Shown here: positions 11,001 through 19,306 of the stretch, one piece after another
Position numbering within the stretch: position 1 is the first letter of the stretch
Layout: the number at the start of each line of letters is the position of its first letter
DNA from: Mesonia maritima
GTDB lineage: Bacteria; Bacteroidota; Bacteroidia; Flavobacteriales; Flavobacteriaceae
NCBI RefSeq assembly: GCF_042433895.1
Contig: NZ_JBHLUA010000021.1
Span: forward strand, 1 to 64,000
Direction: 5' to 3'
Length of the DNA: 64,000 nucleotides
Made by a program: the position numbers and the translations under genes
Notes under the pieces: model-generated
Told to the model about the DNA's origin: nothing
The model's database searches: none
Seen by the model: only the letters and a program-made list of their open reading frames with translations

Positions 11001-12256
11001 TCTGCACCATTTTGAGTTTCTGCACCATCTGTACAAACATTCTCAATATCACTACAATCATCATATACAAAAACTCCAGTATTCACGCCCGTTGCCAGGT
11101 TTGTAAGATCTATAGATAAAATATCATCTGTTGGAGAGGTGTACTCGTAAACCACTTCAAAACCATCTAATAATGGAGAAGTAGAATTACAATTACTCCC
11201 AGGAGTGTCACTATAATCATCAGAACCAAACCTATTCATCTGATCCAAGTCAGTATAAGGCAAAGTTTGCACATCTTTTGCTACACTACAATATGAACCA
11301 ATTGCAATTGTTTGAAATTGCAATGCATCTGAATCACTTTGCCAAGCACTTTTATCATTAGGACCACAAACTGCTCTAACATAAATCGTGTATTGTTGAC
11401 CATCATCAAGACCTGTAAGTGTGTAGTTAACTTCACCTGTATTTGGATCTGGAGTTCCAGTTACAGTAATTAAACCAGTACCGCCACCTGGTGAACCTCC
11501 AAAAGGATAACAAAAAGGGTTTCGGTTTGGATCACTAGGCCCATTACCAGGATTACCTGAAGAGGTACAAGCTATAATTTCCCATTCAGTAGCATTTGGG
11601 TTATTCAAATCTATCCAAGTAATATCTGCTTCGTCAAAAGAGATGCTTGATTCATCAACAGTAATTTTAACAGGTTGAATACATCCTACTTGTTCAATTG
11701 CCGCGAAATTATCAACGAAAACCAATAAATCCCCACTTAAATTTGTGGCTGTAAATCGCCAAGTAAATGTATCTGTAGAAGTTAAATTTGATGACGGAAT
11801 TGTAAATGAATTAGTTGAGCAATCACTTGTAGGTAAATCGTTTTGATCTATTGTATCATAATTAACCCAAGTAGTTCCTCCGTCTAACGAATATTCTAAT
11901 TCAATATTGACTACATTTCCCGATATTAAATTTCCATTTGAAGCATCAACCACTTTGTACTGAAAAGAAATGTCTAAATCATTCCCGCCTTGTACATTTT
12001 GTGTTGGCGAGGTTACAAATGTATTATTTCCACCATTTAAGGGAGCGCTAATAGATTGACTACCAACACAAGCATCTGTCTGCGTAAAAGTAAACTCAGG
12101 GATACTGGTCGTCCAATCATTTAATGTACCTACTGACGTAGATTCATCACCGCTCTCAAAATCTTCGTAAATCAACACCTGTGCATTGAGGCTATTCAAA
12201 GCAAAACAGCAAATAACAAACGCAAACAGGCTTTTGAAAGTAATTTTTTTATTCAT
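8030..12256 (-). CDS. Giant multidomain secreted protein, T9SS type A sorting domain
   Basis: This 1,408-residue protein has a signal peptide (cleavage near 'NSLNAQ', residue 25), a jelly-roll domain of the choice-of-anchor or MAM-like kind (about 27-190, 'LIYEDFESGD'), a fibronectin III-like domain (about 192-315), a pre-peptidase-like beta domain (about 318-460), paired Ig-like modules (about 465-635), a beta domain (about 635-790), a further Ig-like module, a second jelly-roll (about 905-1065), an Ig-like module, a second FnIII (about 1200-1310) and a type A sorting domain at about 1335-1408 ('SYYPNPTKDKVHF', 'VYNLSGQKV', 'GLASGVYFASV', ending 'VRIVKE'). Type A domains are cleaved by the sortase PorU during T9SS export. 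No enzyme domain is visible, so an adhesin or matrix role is inferred. Much of the module set recurs in the 12324-17528 protein. Confidence 0.9.
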   Translation of the reverse strand: MNKKITFKSLFAFVICCFALNSLNAQVLIYEDFESGDESTSVGTLNDWTTSIPEFTFTQTDACVGSQSISAPLNGGNNTFVTSPTQNVQGGNDLDISFQYKVVDASNGNLISGNVVNIELEYSLDGGTTWVNYDTIDQNDLPTSDCSTNSFTIPSSNLTSTDTFTWRFTATNLSGDLLVFVDNFAAIEQVGCIQPVKITVDESSISFDEADITWIDLNNPNATEWEIIACTSSGNPGNGPSDPNRNPFCYPFGGSPGGGTGLITVTGTPDPNTGEVNYTLTGLDDGQQYTIYVRAVCGPNDKSAWQSDSDALQFQTIAIGSYCSVAKDVQTLPYTDLDQMNRFGSDDYSDTPGSNCNSTSPLLDGFEVVYEYTSPTDDILSIDLTNLATGVNTGVFVYDDCSDIENVCTDGAETQNGADLSLNSVFVDAGETIYIVIATTDSSGNPINTNYQLDINGFDCSTYGPPLGSSTIPFVAGQTLEDFTGFSNGIVTDPHSGPSIFLQWYPDNNGMPDFNNPIVDPTSEIITDQDVYHVTQNVGNCESDYLTVTFNEISCDTDLGGVSGAQGDSVCENGQLTLSITKNPSQYDDSSEVYWFDSASGGEIVGVGDTFTTPDLSQTTSYWATEVFLGLGTITGQANPGPVTGSTSNANNGLYINAEETIIINTVDVYSAGSGNIIIEIKNQSGTYSETISRSVNAGTTADPTLTTLTINRELPGNDDYYIYKSSGPSLLYTPSANATFPYPLGPSASITSGATSTGATNSSYYYFYNWDIKGSTVLCETSPREEVVATVYDIEPISVSATDRIVCVNGTTDLTATSTDPDYQYTWTWNDSSGSNTDTGATITPTILGNTTFTVEAYNPNTTCSTSATIDITANGVEDLGVIPTSAQVCSDEIVRLTAGSEIYDFNNGSNGWTTQNNSTSPIGNAAATGWQIVNSPFSPNGYALENISSPDDSDYYISIADKLGSGGVLDNSLISPSFNLVGVASAELSFDYLFKDYTTSSYSTNNVTYFDVLVSEDQGATWEVVDNNIPGEFDPENFQSRTVDLDEYAGKSGVMIAFNFNGSWGWWLAIDNVVFKRDFADGFVSWSPTNDLYFDDQATIPYDGSPTNQVYFTQSNDGQYTYTATLDFTTCPDVTTDIDITVSFTDLPTTSSTTQTYTTGDTTGDLDVTGTDLNFYIQNQAGEYVPVTVNYLLEQGTTYYVTQTINDCESDYLEIEVELDCPQPTNLELINKEPSSDGTSASVVIEWDEPTVVGSVQDYILQVTNDNDNNNIVHSSTVPQGTNFKVVNNLPVNADLTAKIYSLCDPNIPVESEESTLGFDTRQLSADLHENISLSYYPNPTKDKVHFENTNVIKSIDVYNLSGQKVMNENIGSNRATISLTGLASGVYFASVQLESQKTVVRIVKE

Positions 12257-12279
12257 TATATATTAAGTTTAATTAGATG

Positions 12280-12320
12280 TAAAATAATGAGCAATAGGAA
12301 AAGCTCCTATTGCTCATTAT
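12280..12320 (-). terminator. Intergenic hairpin between the two type A cargo genes
   Basis: A perfect 16-bp stem (arms 12284-12299 and 12305-12320, ATAATGAGCAATAGGA and its complement) with a 5-nt loop starts 3 bp after the stop of the 1,734-residue gene. On the minus strand it is followed by TTTTAC. The next start is only 27 bp away, so complete termination would leave the downstream genes without a visible promoter. Confidence 0.72.
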
Positions 12321-12323
12321 AAT

Positions 12324-15300
12324 TTATTCTTTGATAATTTTTACTATCGTAGAATTTTCTTCTACAGTTATTTTAGCAAAATAAGTTCCCGAAGCCAATC
12401 TAGACATATCTATTTTAGTTTTCGAGTTATTAGGCTTACTCTCTAAAACTTTCTGCCCTTGTAAATTAAATATTACAACACCATCGATTGGCTTATTATT
12501 AGCAATATTTAAGTTTACTTCCACAGGGTTAGGATAGTATTCTAATCCATTAAATAAAGGATTATTAACATCAAGAACTCTATGAACAGTAATAGGAAGT
12601 TTTTCACTTTCACACATACCCGGTGGGGTCTGTGTTACATAGTAAGTCTCCTGATCTTTTAAAATAACTTGCGAAGGATCATTTACTTCATTAAATATGA
12701 GCCCATCAGTACTGGTATACCATCTTAAATTATACCCTTGAACTACTAAATCAAAAATAGAGTCACCTTGACCAAAAGATTGATTGGTAGCACCGGTAGG
12801 CATATCAGCTGTTTCTTTAACACTTACAGTAATAGCTAATCGAGTTTCGCTCTCACAAGCATCTACTGTTTGAGAAACATAATATGTAGCACCATCCTCA
12901 ATTTCTTGATTAAGAGCTAAAGGAGTAGCTATAGTTTCAGATTCATACCAAGTAATATCACTACCTGTTACTTGTATGTCACCCAACGTAGCTCCTGAAC
13001 AGAAATCTTGATTTACCGCAGTAGTAGAAGGAGGCGCGGTTGGCTGATCGTTTACAGTAACTACCACTTCTTCTCTATCACTTTCACAGAGTACAGTAGC
13101 GCCTATAACGGTTACTTTATAATCATGTACCTCTCCAAATGAACTATTAGAAGTGCAAGCATCTATAGGTAAAGAAGAATAATTATCAAAAACACGCATA
13201 ACTGTTGTATTACCAATAGCACTTTGGGGAATAGATATTGAACCGATAGTAGGGTTTGCACCACTAGGTGACTGATAGAGCAATTCTGTCGTATCGTCAA
13301 AACTTCCATCTTTATTAAAATCAATCCAAATCTTCACTCGCTGACTACTGAAATTATGAGTTATATTAAAATTATAAGTTTGACCAGATATCAGAGTAGC
13401 CGTCAAATTAGAATCTCCAGTATAATCTGCATAACCACCAGAAGTACAACCTGTCCCTATATGTGATATTAAATCATTACCTGAGGAATTCTGAAGAATA
13501 AAATCATCAATATCATCCCCTACACCACAATCACTCCCAAAACCACTTGGAGAGCAATAACTTGGCAAAGGCCCCGAATCTCCACTACTTTCACTTAAAA
13601 ATACTTCTGCAACCCAAAAACTAGTCGTACTTGATACGGATGGAGAGAAGTTTTCACCTACACTAATAGGGTTTGGAGCTGTCTGAGAACTAAACCAATA
13701 AATTTCGCTTCCAGATCCAGACGATGTAGCACTTAAATCTACTTGTCCTCCAGGAGCACAAATTATTTGATCTTCCGACCCACTTACTGAAAGCTGAGTA
13801 CAATCAAATTCTACTGCTGTTACAGCTACAGCATCTGTTTCACAACCTAGAATTGTCTGAGTTACATAATACGTGGTACCATCGACTAATGTTTCGGTGG
13901 TAGGGTCTGTAATCTCATTTGTTAAGGCAGCGTCGCTATACCAGGTATATTCCGTTGCATGCACATTTGTATTTACGCTTATATCAGATAAAACGCCTCC
14001 GGCAACAAAATCATAGGATGATACAACATCTACTAATGGAGCATTAGCACAATCGAACCCAAAAATATCTAAGGTATAATTTGTTGCGCCATTATCAGAA
14101 GAAATTACAATATAAATAGTTTCTCCTGCTGTCATATAATAGTCCGATATATTAATATTGAAAGGTGTATCTTCATTAGTTCCGCCTTCAATACAACTAG
14201 TACCAATATCTCCACAACTTGAATAAATAAACATCCCTGTATTTGGGTTTGTTATATTGCTTAATTCAATCTGAAGAATATCGTCATTTGTAGGATCTGC
14301 TGTATATTCATAAATTACTTCATTACCATCAAGATAACCCTCACCAGGACAATCTGAACCTGGATCACCTTGGAAATTATTTCCGTAAAGCGAAGTAGAG
14401 TCATTAGTATTATAGTCTAAGTCTGTATAATCTACTAAAACATCTCCACTTTGATTAACTGTTGCTACAACTTCCGTACGCGGAGTTGATTCACAAGTAT
14501 ACTCCCCTTCTATTACATTCCAATTATAAAAATAATAATAATAGTAATCATATGTAGTGAATGTACTAAAAGAAGCTGTTAACTCCCCTACATTACCAAG
14601 TTGGTAAGGATAATTCACATAACTATTTCCAAAATCATACTCATATTTTAAATCAGGGTTATCAGCTGCTGCTAATCTGTAAGTTCCTGCACTTGGTATT
14701 TCAAAGTTTAGATTTAAAGTAACCGGTATAGGAGAACTGTCGCTACCACCACTTGGCATTGTGAAATCTGCAGTATTGATAACGGCCCCAGAATCATTTA
14801 AAAGTTCAACAGTCAGATTACCACCAGCATCACTTGTAGAAAAAACCTCTACACTTGAAAGTACAAATTTCTTGTCTGCAGTAAACTCTATACCATAATT
14901 GTTACTTGAACTTCCAAAACCATAAGTCCAGTCATTTAAGCCATTAGCTTGACTCAAATTATAATTCTGATAAAAAACCTCTGTTACCCAATAAGATGTA
15001 GTATTTGTTAGAACAGGTGTATCAAAAGTATTACCCACACCTACTAAATTACCGTCCGTGGCCGCATCATACCAGTATATATCACTCCCTGTACCACTCG
15101 CTGTTGCCGTTAAGGTCATCTCTCCTTTACAAGAAACACTATCGCCTGTCGAATTTGTAATCGCTAATGAAGTACAATCAATCTCGCTAACTGTAATAGC
15201 CACAGGAGCACTCTCACAACCTTCATAAGACTGTGTTACGTAATAAGTAACACCATCAACCAAAGGATCAGTCGTATTAACAACTGTAGTAGCAGCAGCA

Positions 15301-17528
15301 TCAGAATAGTAATTCAATGTAGCTCCAGGTCGATTAGTATCAACAACTAAATCTCCAATTTCGTCTCCCGTTACAAAATCTTGTGGCGAATCTGCATCCG
15401 GAGCCGCTAAGTTGGAACATGAAAATGGAATAATATCTAAGGTGTAATCATAGGTTGGTATTAACCAACTAGAAACCACAATATAATATTCTTCACCTGC
15501 AGTCATTTGGAAATCTCTAATACCAAAATCATCATCACTTGGTCCAGCTACAGCTCCTGCCAAACAAGTCACCCCCACATCTGCACAACTTCCATATACA
15601 AAAACAGCAGCATAAAAGTCATTTAAATTTGACATTAATATATCTACCACCTCTGTATCTGTAGCGGTATATTGATATACTACATTATTACCATTTAAGT
15701 AATTTTCTGTAGTACCACAACTTGTACCCGGTGCTCCAGAGAATGGGTCTCCATAATTTGCTGTATCATCACTTGTATTATAAGGCAATGTACTTATTGC
15801 CACATCACCTGTTGTAGAAACGGTAGCTTGGACCTCAACTCTTGAAGACTCACATAAAACTCCTCCACCTACTGCACCTTGAGTAGCTGTTACTTCTGCA
15901 GCAGTTAAAGCTCTATTGTACCATCTAAATTCATCCATCAAACCATCTAAACCTGTACTAGAAGAGTACCCTCCAACTTTAAAACCAGTCCCTGTAACAT
16001 TCGGAGTAGAAGGTATTGTTTGCTGATCAGTTTGAACCCCGTCAACATAAGCGGTGTACGTTCCTGCTGAAGCATCATAAACAACGTGCATCATATGCGG
16101 ATTAGAATCAGCACCACCTGTCATCTCTAAATCAACAAGACCACCATCTCTAATTAACCAGTTGTCAGTACCAGCAACTCCATTTGTAAAGCAACGGAAA
16201 CTACTTGCATCAATATCACCAAATATATAAGACAAAGCTGTATTGCTATCTGGCACACCACTAGTCCAAAACGCAATAGTGAAGTCTCCATCAATCGTTG
16301 TATTCCAACCAGTATCAACATAGTTTGACGCAGAAGACCCCGCTGAACCTTGTAAAGCAGTACCAGAAAGACCAGCACCCCCTACATTTAATCCAATTAA
16401 AGTTGCAGGATTAGAACCTACTGGGTTTAAAGCGTGATTAGTAATTGTACTACCATTATCAAATTTATAATGAATTAACTCAGGAGTATTACCTCCACCT
16501 GATCCACCTTGAAGGACTTCAGAAGCCCAGTAAGATGTAGTAGAAGTCAACTCAGGAGTAGTAAATGTACTTCCTATCCCTACTAAATTTCCACCAGAAG
16601 GAGCGTCGTACCAATAAACTTCATCACCATTACCCGAAGGCGTGACCTCTAATGTAGCACTACCCTTACAAACAATATCTCCATCTACAGGGTTTGTAAC
16701 ACCTAAATTAGCAAAAGAACAATCAATCGTAGTTTCAAAAGAAATAGGACCAACCCAACCACTAGTACCGGTAACACCGCAATCTGCTTGAATATACAAC
16801 TCATAATCAGTATCCGGAGTTAAATTATTAATGGTAGCAGGGTTTGTAGTCACATTTACCGTCGTTCCAGTTCCTTGCGCAAAGCCTGGCGCACCATATT
16901 CTATAGTCCAAGAAGAAGGCGGCATAGGATTTACATCTGTCCAACTCACTTCAACTGTGGTTGAGGTCTCACTACCCACTTGAACATTTTGAACATCAGA
17001 ACAAGCTGGAGCTGACTGATAATTCACAGTAATTGTCCAAGTACCATTATCAACCTTATTATAAAAAGTATTACAACCATCATTAGGAGCAGTATCACCA
17101 AAAGTTCTCCAAGCTCTCATTTCAAAAATAAGATCAGCTCCTGCTAAATAATACCCATTAGCGATATTTAAATTTCTGTTATAAGAAATAGTACCAGAAC
17201 CAAAACCTGAGCCTGCAGCTACAGAAGATTCTAACACACCATCATTTTGAAAATAAATTTGAGACATCTGATCGGATGTCCAACCATCATTTTGAGCAGT
17301 CATATCATATTGCACATCAATACTGGTAACTTCCCAAACCGAACCTCCAGTCGAAGGCAACGTAACAGTTAAAGGCGTAACCGGACCATTGCAAGATGAA
17401 TCATACATGTCGAATGCAGTCGGGATATCCCCAGAATTATATGTCTGTGATACTGTCTGAGCGTTAGAAACACCCATCCAGCAACAAACTGCAATTAAAA
17501 ATAGATAAACAGAGTAATTTTTCATCAT
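12324..17528 (-). CDS. Giant multidomain secreted protein (LamG, FnIII, GEVED, Ig-like), T9SS type A sorting domain
   Basis: This 1,734-residue protein is the first gene of the locus. Domains by eye: signal peptide (to about 24), beta-rich N-terminal domain (25-170), FnIII (172-263), Ig-like module (about 285-345), LamG/concanavalin fold (about 347-550, with 'GDFTIAFWTSG' and 'GLMDEFRWYNRALTAAEV'), two copies of a pre-peptidase-like domain with 'YYIVVSS' or 'IYIVISS' strands (about 610-750 and 1030-1180), several Ig-like modules with 'TYYVTQ' or 'TYYVSQ', a GEVED domain (about 1325-1475, 'VKIWIDFNKDGSFDD', 'GEVHDYKV') and a type A sorting domain (about 1660-1734, 'LEYYPNPVEVN', 'RLASGTYFAKI', ending 'VKIIKE'). 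The LamG fold suggests glycan binding. A good promoter lies upstream (17576-17607). No peptidase or glycosidase domain is visible. Confidence 0.9.
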   Translation of the reverse strand: MMKNYSVYLFLIAVCCWMGVSNAQTVSQTYNSGDIPTAFDMYDSSCNGPVTPLTVTLPSTGGSVWEVTSIDVQYDMTAQNDGWTSDQMSQIYFQNDGVLESSVAAGSGFGSGTISYNRNLNIANGYYLAGADLIFEMRAWRTFGDTAPNDGCNTFYNKVDNGTWTITVNYQSAPACSDVQNVQVGSETSTTVEVSWTDVNPMPPSSWTIEYGAPGFAQGTGTTVNVTTNPATINNLTPDTDYELYIQADCGVTGTSGWVGPISFETTIDCSFANLGVTNPVDGDIVCKGSATLEVTPSGNGDEVYWYDAPSGGNLVGIGSTFTTPELTSTTSYWASEVLQGGSGGGNTPELIHYKFDNGSTITNHALNPVGSNPATLIGLNVGGAGLSGTALQGSAGSSASNYVDTGWNTTIDGDFTIAFWTSGVPDSNTALSYIFGDIDASSFRCFTNGVAGTDNWLIRDGGLVDLEMTGGADSNPHMMHVVYDASAGTYTAYVDGVQTDQQTIPSTPNVTGTGFKVGGYSSSTGLDGLMDEFRWYNRALTAAEVTATQGAVGGGVLCESSRVEVQATVSTTGDVAISTLPYNTSDDTANYGDPFSGAPGTSCGTTENYLNGNNVVYQYTATDTEVVDILMSNLNDFYAAVFVYGSCADVGVTCLAGAVAGPSDDDFGIRDFQMTAGEEYYIVVSSWLIPTYDYTLDIIPFSCSNLAAPDADSPQDFVTGDEIGDLVVDTNRPGATLNYYSDAAATTVVNTTDPLVDGVTYYVTQSYEGCESAPVAITVSEIDCTSLAITNSTGDSVSCKGEMTLTATASGTGSDIYWYDAATDGNLVGVGNTFDTPVLTNTTSYWVTEVFYQNYNLSQANGLNDWTYGFGSSSNNYGIEFTADKKFVLSSVEVFSTSDAGGNLTVELLNDSGAVINTADFTMPSGGSDSSPIPVTLNLNFEIPSAGTYRLAAADNPDLKYEYDFGNSYVNYPYQLGNVGELTASFSTFTTYDYYYYYFYNWNVIEGEYTCESTPRTEVVATVNQSGDVLVDYTDLDYNTNDSTSLYGNNFQGDPGSDCPGEGYLDGNEVIYEYTADPTNDDILQIELSNITNPNTGMFIYSSCGDIGTSCIEGGTNEDTPFNINISDYYMTAGETIYIVISSDNGATNYTLDIFGFDCANAPLVDVVSSYDFVAGGVLSDISVNTNVHATEYTWYSDAALTNEITDPTTETLVDGTTYYVTQTILGCETDAVAVTAVEFDCTQLSVSGSEDQIICAPGGQVDLSATSSGSGSEIYWFSSQTAPNPISVGENFSPSVSSTTSFWVAEVFLSESSGDSGPLPSYCSPSGFGSDCGVGDDIDDFILQNSSGNDLISHIGTGCTSGGYADYTGDSNLTATLISGQTYNFNITHNFSSQRVKIWIDFNKDGSFDDTTELLYQSPSGANPTIGSISIPQSAIGNTTVMRVFDNYSSLPIDACTSNSSFGEVHDYKVTVIGATVLCESDREEVVVTVNDQPTAPPSTTAVNQDFCSGATLGDIQVTGSDITWYESETIATPLALNQEIEDGATYYVSQTVDACESETRLAITVSVKETADMPTGATNQSFGQGDSIFDLVVQGYNLRWYTSTDGLIFNEVNDPSQVILKDQETYYVTQTPPGMCESEKLPITVHRVLDVNNPLFNGLEYYPNPVEVNLNIANNKPIDGVVIFNLQGQKVLESKPNNSKTKIDMSRLASGTYFAKITVEENSTIVKIIKE

Positions 17529-17575
17529 ACCATATTTAAGTTTTAGAATAGTTTAATAATATGTTCATTAATCTT

Positions 17576-17607
17576 CAAATGTAACTTTTTTATAGAAACT
17601 TAACAAA
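17576..17607 (-). promoter_or_regulatory. Bacteroidota-type promoter for the giant cargo operon
   Basis: On the minus strand, TTTG (17604-17607) is followed after 20 nt by TACATTTG (17576-17583), matching the Bacteroidota -33 TTTG / -7 TAnnTTTG consensus and spacing. The start site would be near 17569, giving a leader of about 40 nt. It is the only full-consensus promoter seen upstream of the cargo genes. Confidence 0.75.
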
Positions 17608-17795
17608 TATTTTAATTTATAATTTAATAACATAAAACAATATTCCTTATCAAATTGTAATTATTATAACATCTTCATCAAAAAATTATTTTATAAATAA
17701 GAATTGAATTTAAATCGATATTTCACGTTTTATATTAATATTAATTCTAATATTAAAAACTCGTTAAAACAAAATTTAATACAATAGATTTTTCA

Positions 17796-17803
17796 TAAGT
17801 TTG
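17796..17803 (+). promoter_or_regulatory. -7 element of the metK promoter
   Basis: TAAGTTTG matches TAnnTTTG exactly. Transcription would begin near 17810, just before the riboswitch stem at 17816. No clear TTTG lies at the expected -33 position, so the upstream half is weak. Confidence 0.6.
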
Positions 17804-17815
17804 TGATCAAATTAA

Positions 17816-17863
17816 TTCAGGGAAAGATTTGACTGATTGCAACCCTTAAAAATGCTAAAGCAG
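17816..17863 (+). promoter_or_regulatory. SAM-II-type riboswitch in the metK leader
   Basis: The leader holds the pieces of a SAM-II pseudoknot in order: P1 5' arm AGGG (17819-17822), the GATTT box (17826-17830), the loop strand CTG.ATT (17833-17838), GCAA (17839-17842), P1 3' arm CCCT (17843-17846), an A-rich linker, then AATGCTAAAGCAG (17851-17863). The loop can form the pseudoknot with this 3' strand by CTG:CAG and ATT:AAT. GATTT, GCAA and GCTAAA are the conserved features of SAM-II aptamers as I recall them. Its position before SAM synthetase fits feedback control by SAM. SAM-II is best known from Alphaproteobacteria, so a covariance-model hit is needed to confirm it. Confidence 0.75.
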
Positions 17864-17919
17864 AAATTATTCTACTTTACTTAGCTCAATCAGCTTAGCT
17901 TTTTCTTAAAAATTTAAAA

Positions 17920-19176
17920 ATGCCATACTTATTTACTTCAGAGAGTGTTTCAGAAGGACACCCCGATAAAATTGCAGATCAAATTAGTGATACCTTATTA
18001 GATAATTTTTTAGCTTTTGATAAAGAGTCTAAAGTAGCTTGTGAAACTTTAGTAACTACCGGTCAAGTTGTACTGGCGGGAGAAGTCAGATCTAACACAT
18101 ATTTAGATGTTCAACAAATTGCGCGTGATGTGATTAATGATATTGGCTACACTAAAGGAATTTACCAATTTAGCGGTGATTCTTGTGGGGTGATTTCATT
18201 AATTCACGAACAATCACCCGATATTAATCAAGGAGTTGATCGAAAAGAAAAGAAAGAGCAAGGAGCAGGAGACCAAGGAATGATGTTTGGCTATGCAACA
18301 AAGGAAACCGAAAATTACATGCCGCTTGCTTTAGATATTTCTCACCGCATGTTAATTGAACTTGCAAAACTGCGCCGAAAAGGAAAAGAAATTAATTATC
18401 TCCGTCCAGATTCTAAAAGCCAAGTAACTATTGAATATAGCGATGATAACACGCCGCAACGAATTGTAGCAATTGTACTTTCTACGCAGCATGACGATTT
18501 CGATAAGGATGATGAAAAAATGCTGAAAAAAATTAAAGAGGATATTATTTCAATTCTTATCCCACTGGTAAAAAAGCAATTACCTAAATATGTCCAAGAA
18601 TTATTTAATGATGATATTATCTATCATATTAATCCTACCGGAAAATTTGTAATCGGAGGTCCTCATGGCGACGCCGGTTTAACCGGAAGAAAAATTATTG
18701 TAGATACTTACGGCGGAAAAGGTGCTCACGGCGGTGGAGCTTTCTCAGGAAAAGACCCAAGTAAAGTTGACCGCTCTGCAGCTTACGCTTCTAGACATAT
18801 TGCAAAAAATTTAGTTGCGGCCGGTGTAGCCGACGAGATTTTAGTTCAAGTTTCTTATGCTATTGGTGTTGCTGAACCAACTTCGATTGCTGTTGACACC
18901 TATAATTCTTCTAATGTAGAAATGAGTAATGGAGAAATTGCCGAGAAAGTAAAAGAAATTTTTGATATGCGACCTGCTGCAATTGAAGAGCGTTTAAAAT
19001 TAAGAAATCCTATTTATCGAGAAACTGCTGCCTACGGACATATGGGAAAAACCCCGCGAACGGTAACTAAAATATTCGAGAGTCCTTATTCAGGAAAAAT
19101 CACCAAAGAAGTTGAATTATTCACTTGGGAAAAATTGGATTACGTAGATAAAATTAAAGAAGCCTTTAATTTATAA
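17920..19176 (+). CDS. metK: S-adenosylmethionine synthetase
   Basis: MetK makes S-adenosylmethionine from methionine and ATP in the cytoplasm. The 418-residue protein starts 'MPYLFTSESVSEGHPDKIAD', with the ATP-binding 'GHPDKIADQISD', the methionine-loop region 'GDQGMMFGYATKE', 'GGPHGDAGLTGRKIIVDTYG' and the phosphate loop 'GGGAFSGKDPSKVDRSAAY'. It is about 30 residues longer than E. coli MetK, through an insertion near residues 165-205 that carries charged residues. The gene stands alone between its own leader with a SAM-II-like aptamer and its own terminator at 19198. SAM is the methyl donor for EgtD encoded at 49362. Confidence 0.98.
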   Translation: MPYLFTSESVSEGHPDKIADQISDTLLDNFLAFDKESKVACETLVTTGQVVLAGEVRSNTYLDVQQIARDVINDIGYTKGIYQFSGDSCGVISLIHEQSPDINQGVDRKEKKEQGAGDQGMMFGYATKETENYMPLALDISHRMLIELAKLRRKGKEINYLRPDSKSQVTIEYSDDNTPQRIVAIVLSTQHDDFDKDDEKMLKKIKEDIISILIPLVKKQLPKYVQELFNDDIIYHINPTGKFVIGGPHGDAGLTGRKIIVDTYGGKGAHGGGAFSGKDPSKVDRSAAYASRHIAKNLVAAGVADEILVQVSYAIGVAEPTSIAVDTYNSSNVEMSNGEIAEKVKEIFDMRPAAIEERLKLRNPIYRETAAYGHMGKTPRTVTKIFESPYSGKITKEVELFTWEKLDYVDKIKEAFNL

Positions 19177-19197
19177 TAATCTTAAAAATTATATCTA

Positions 19198-19230
19198 AAA
19201 TCCTTAACTTAATTGTTAAGGATTTTTTTG
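19198..19230 (+). terminator. Intrinsic terminator after metK
   Basis: An 11-bp stem (arms 19198-19208 and 19215-19225, AAATCCTTAAC and its complement) with a 6-nt loop is followed by a T-run to 19229. It lies 21 bp after the metK stop. Confidence 0.88.
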
Positions 19231-19306
19231 CTTAAAATTTAGTGATTTTTCCTTTTTTCCTTCCCGAAAAAATTCCGTAATTGCGCCGCTTTAAAATTAA
19301 GCTGCT

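Noticed and set aside
12324..17528. Repetitive DNA considered as a CRISPR array or tandem satellite
   Set aside because: Similarity is between coded Ig-like domains at long and uneven spacing. There are no short identical direct repeats with regular spacers.
17529..17795. AT-rich 267-bp stretch between the cargo operon and metK, considered as an origin or small-RNA site
   Set aside because: Apart from the cargo promoter at 17576-17607, I see no DnaA boxes, clear hairpin or open frame. It is very AT-rich spacer.
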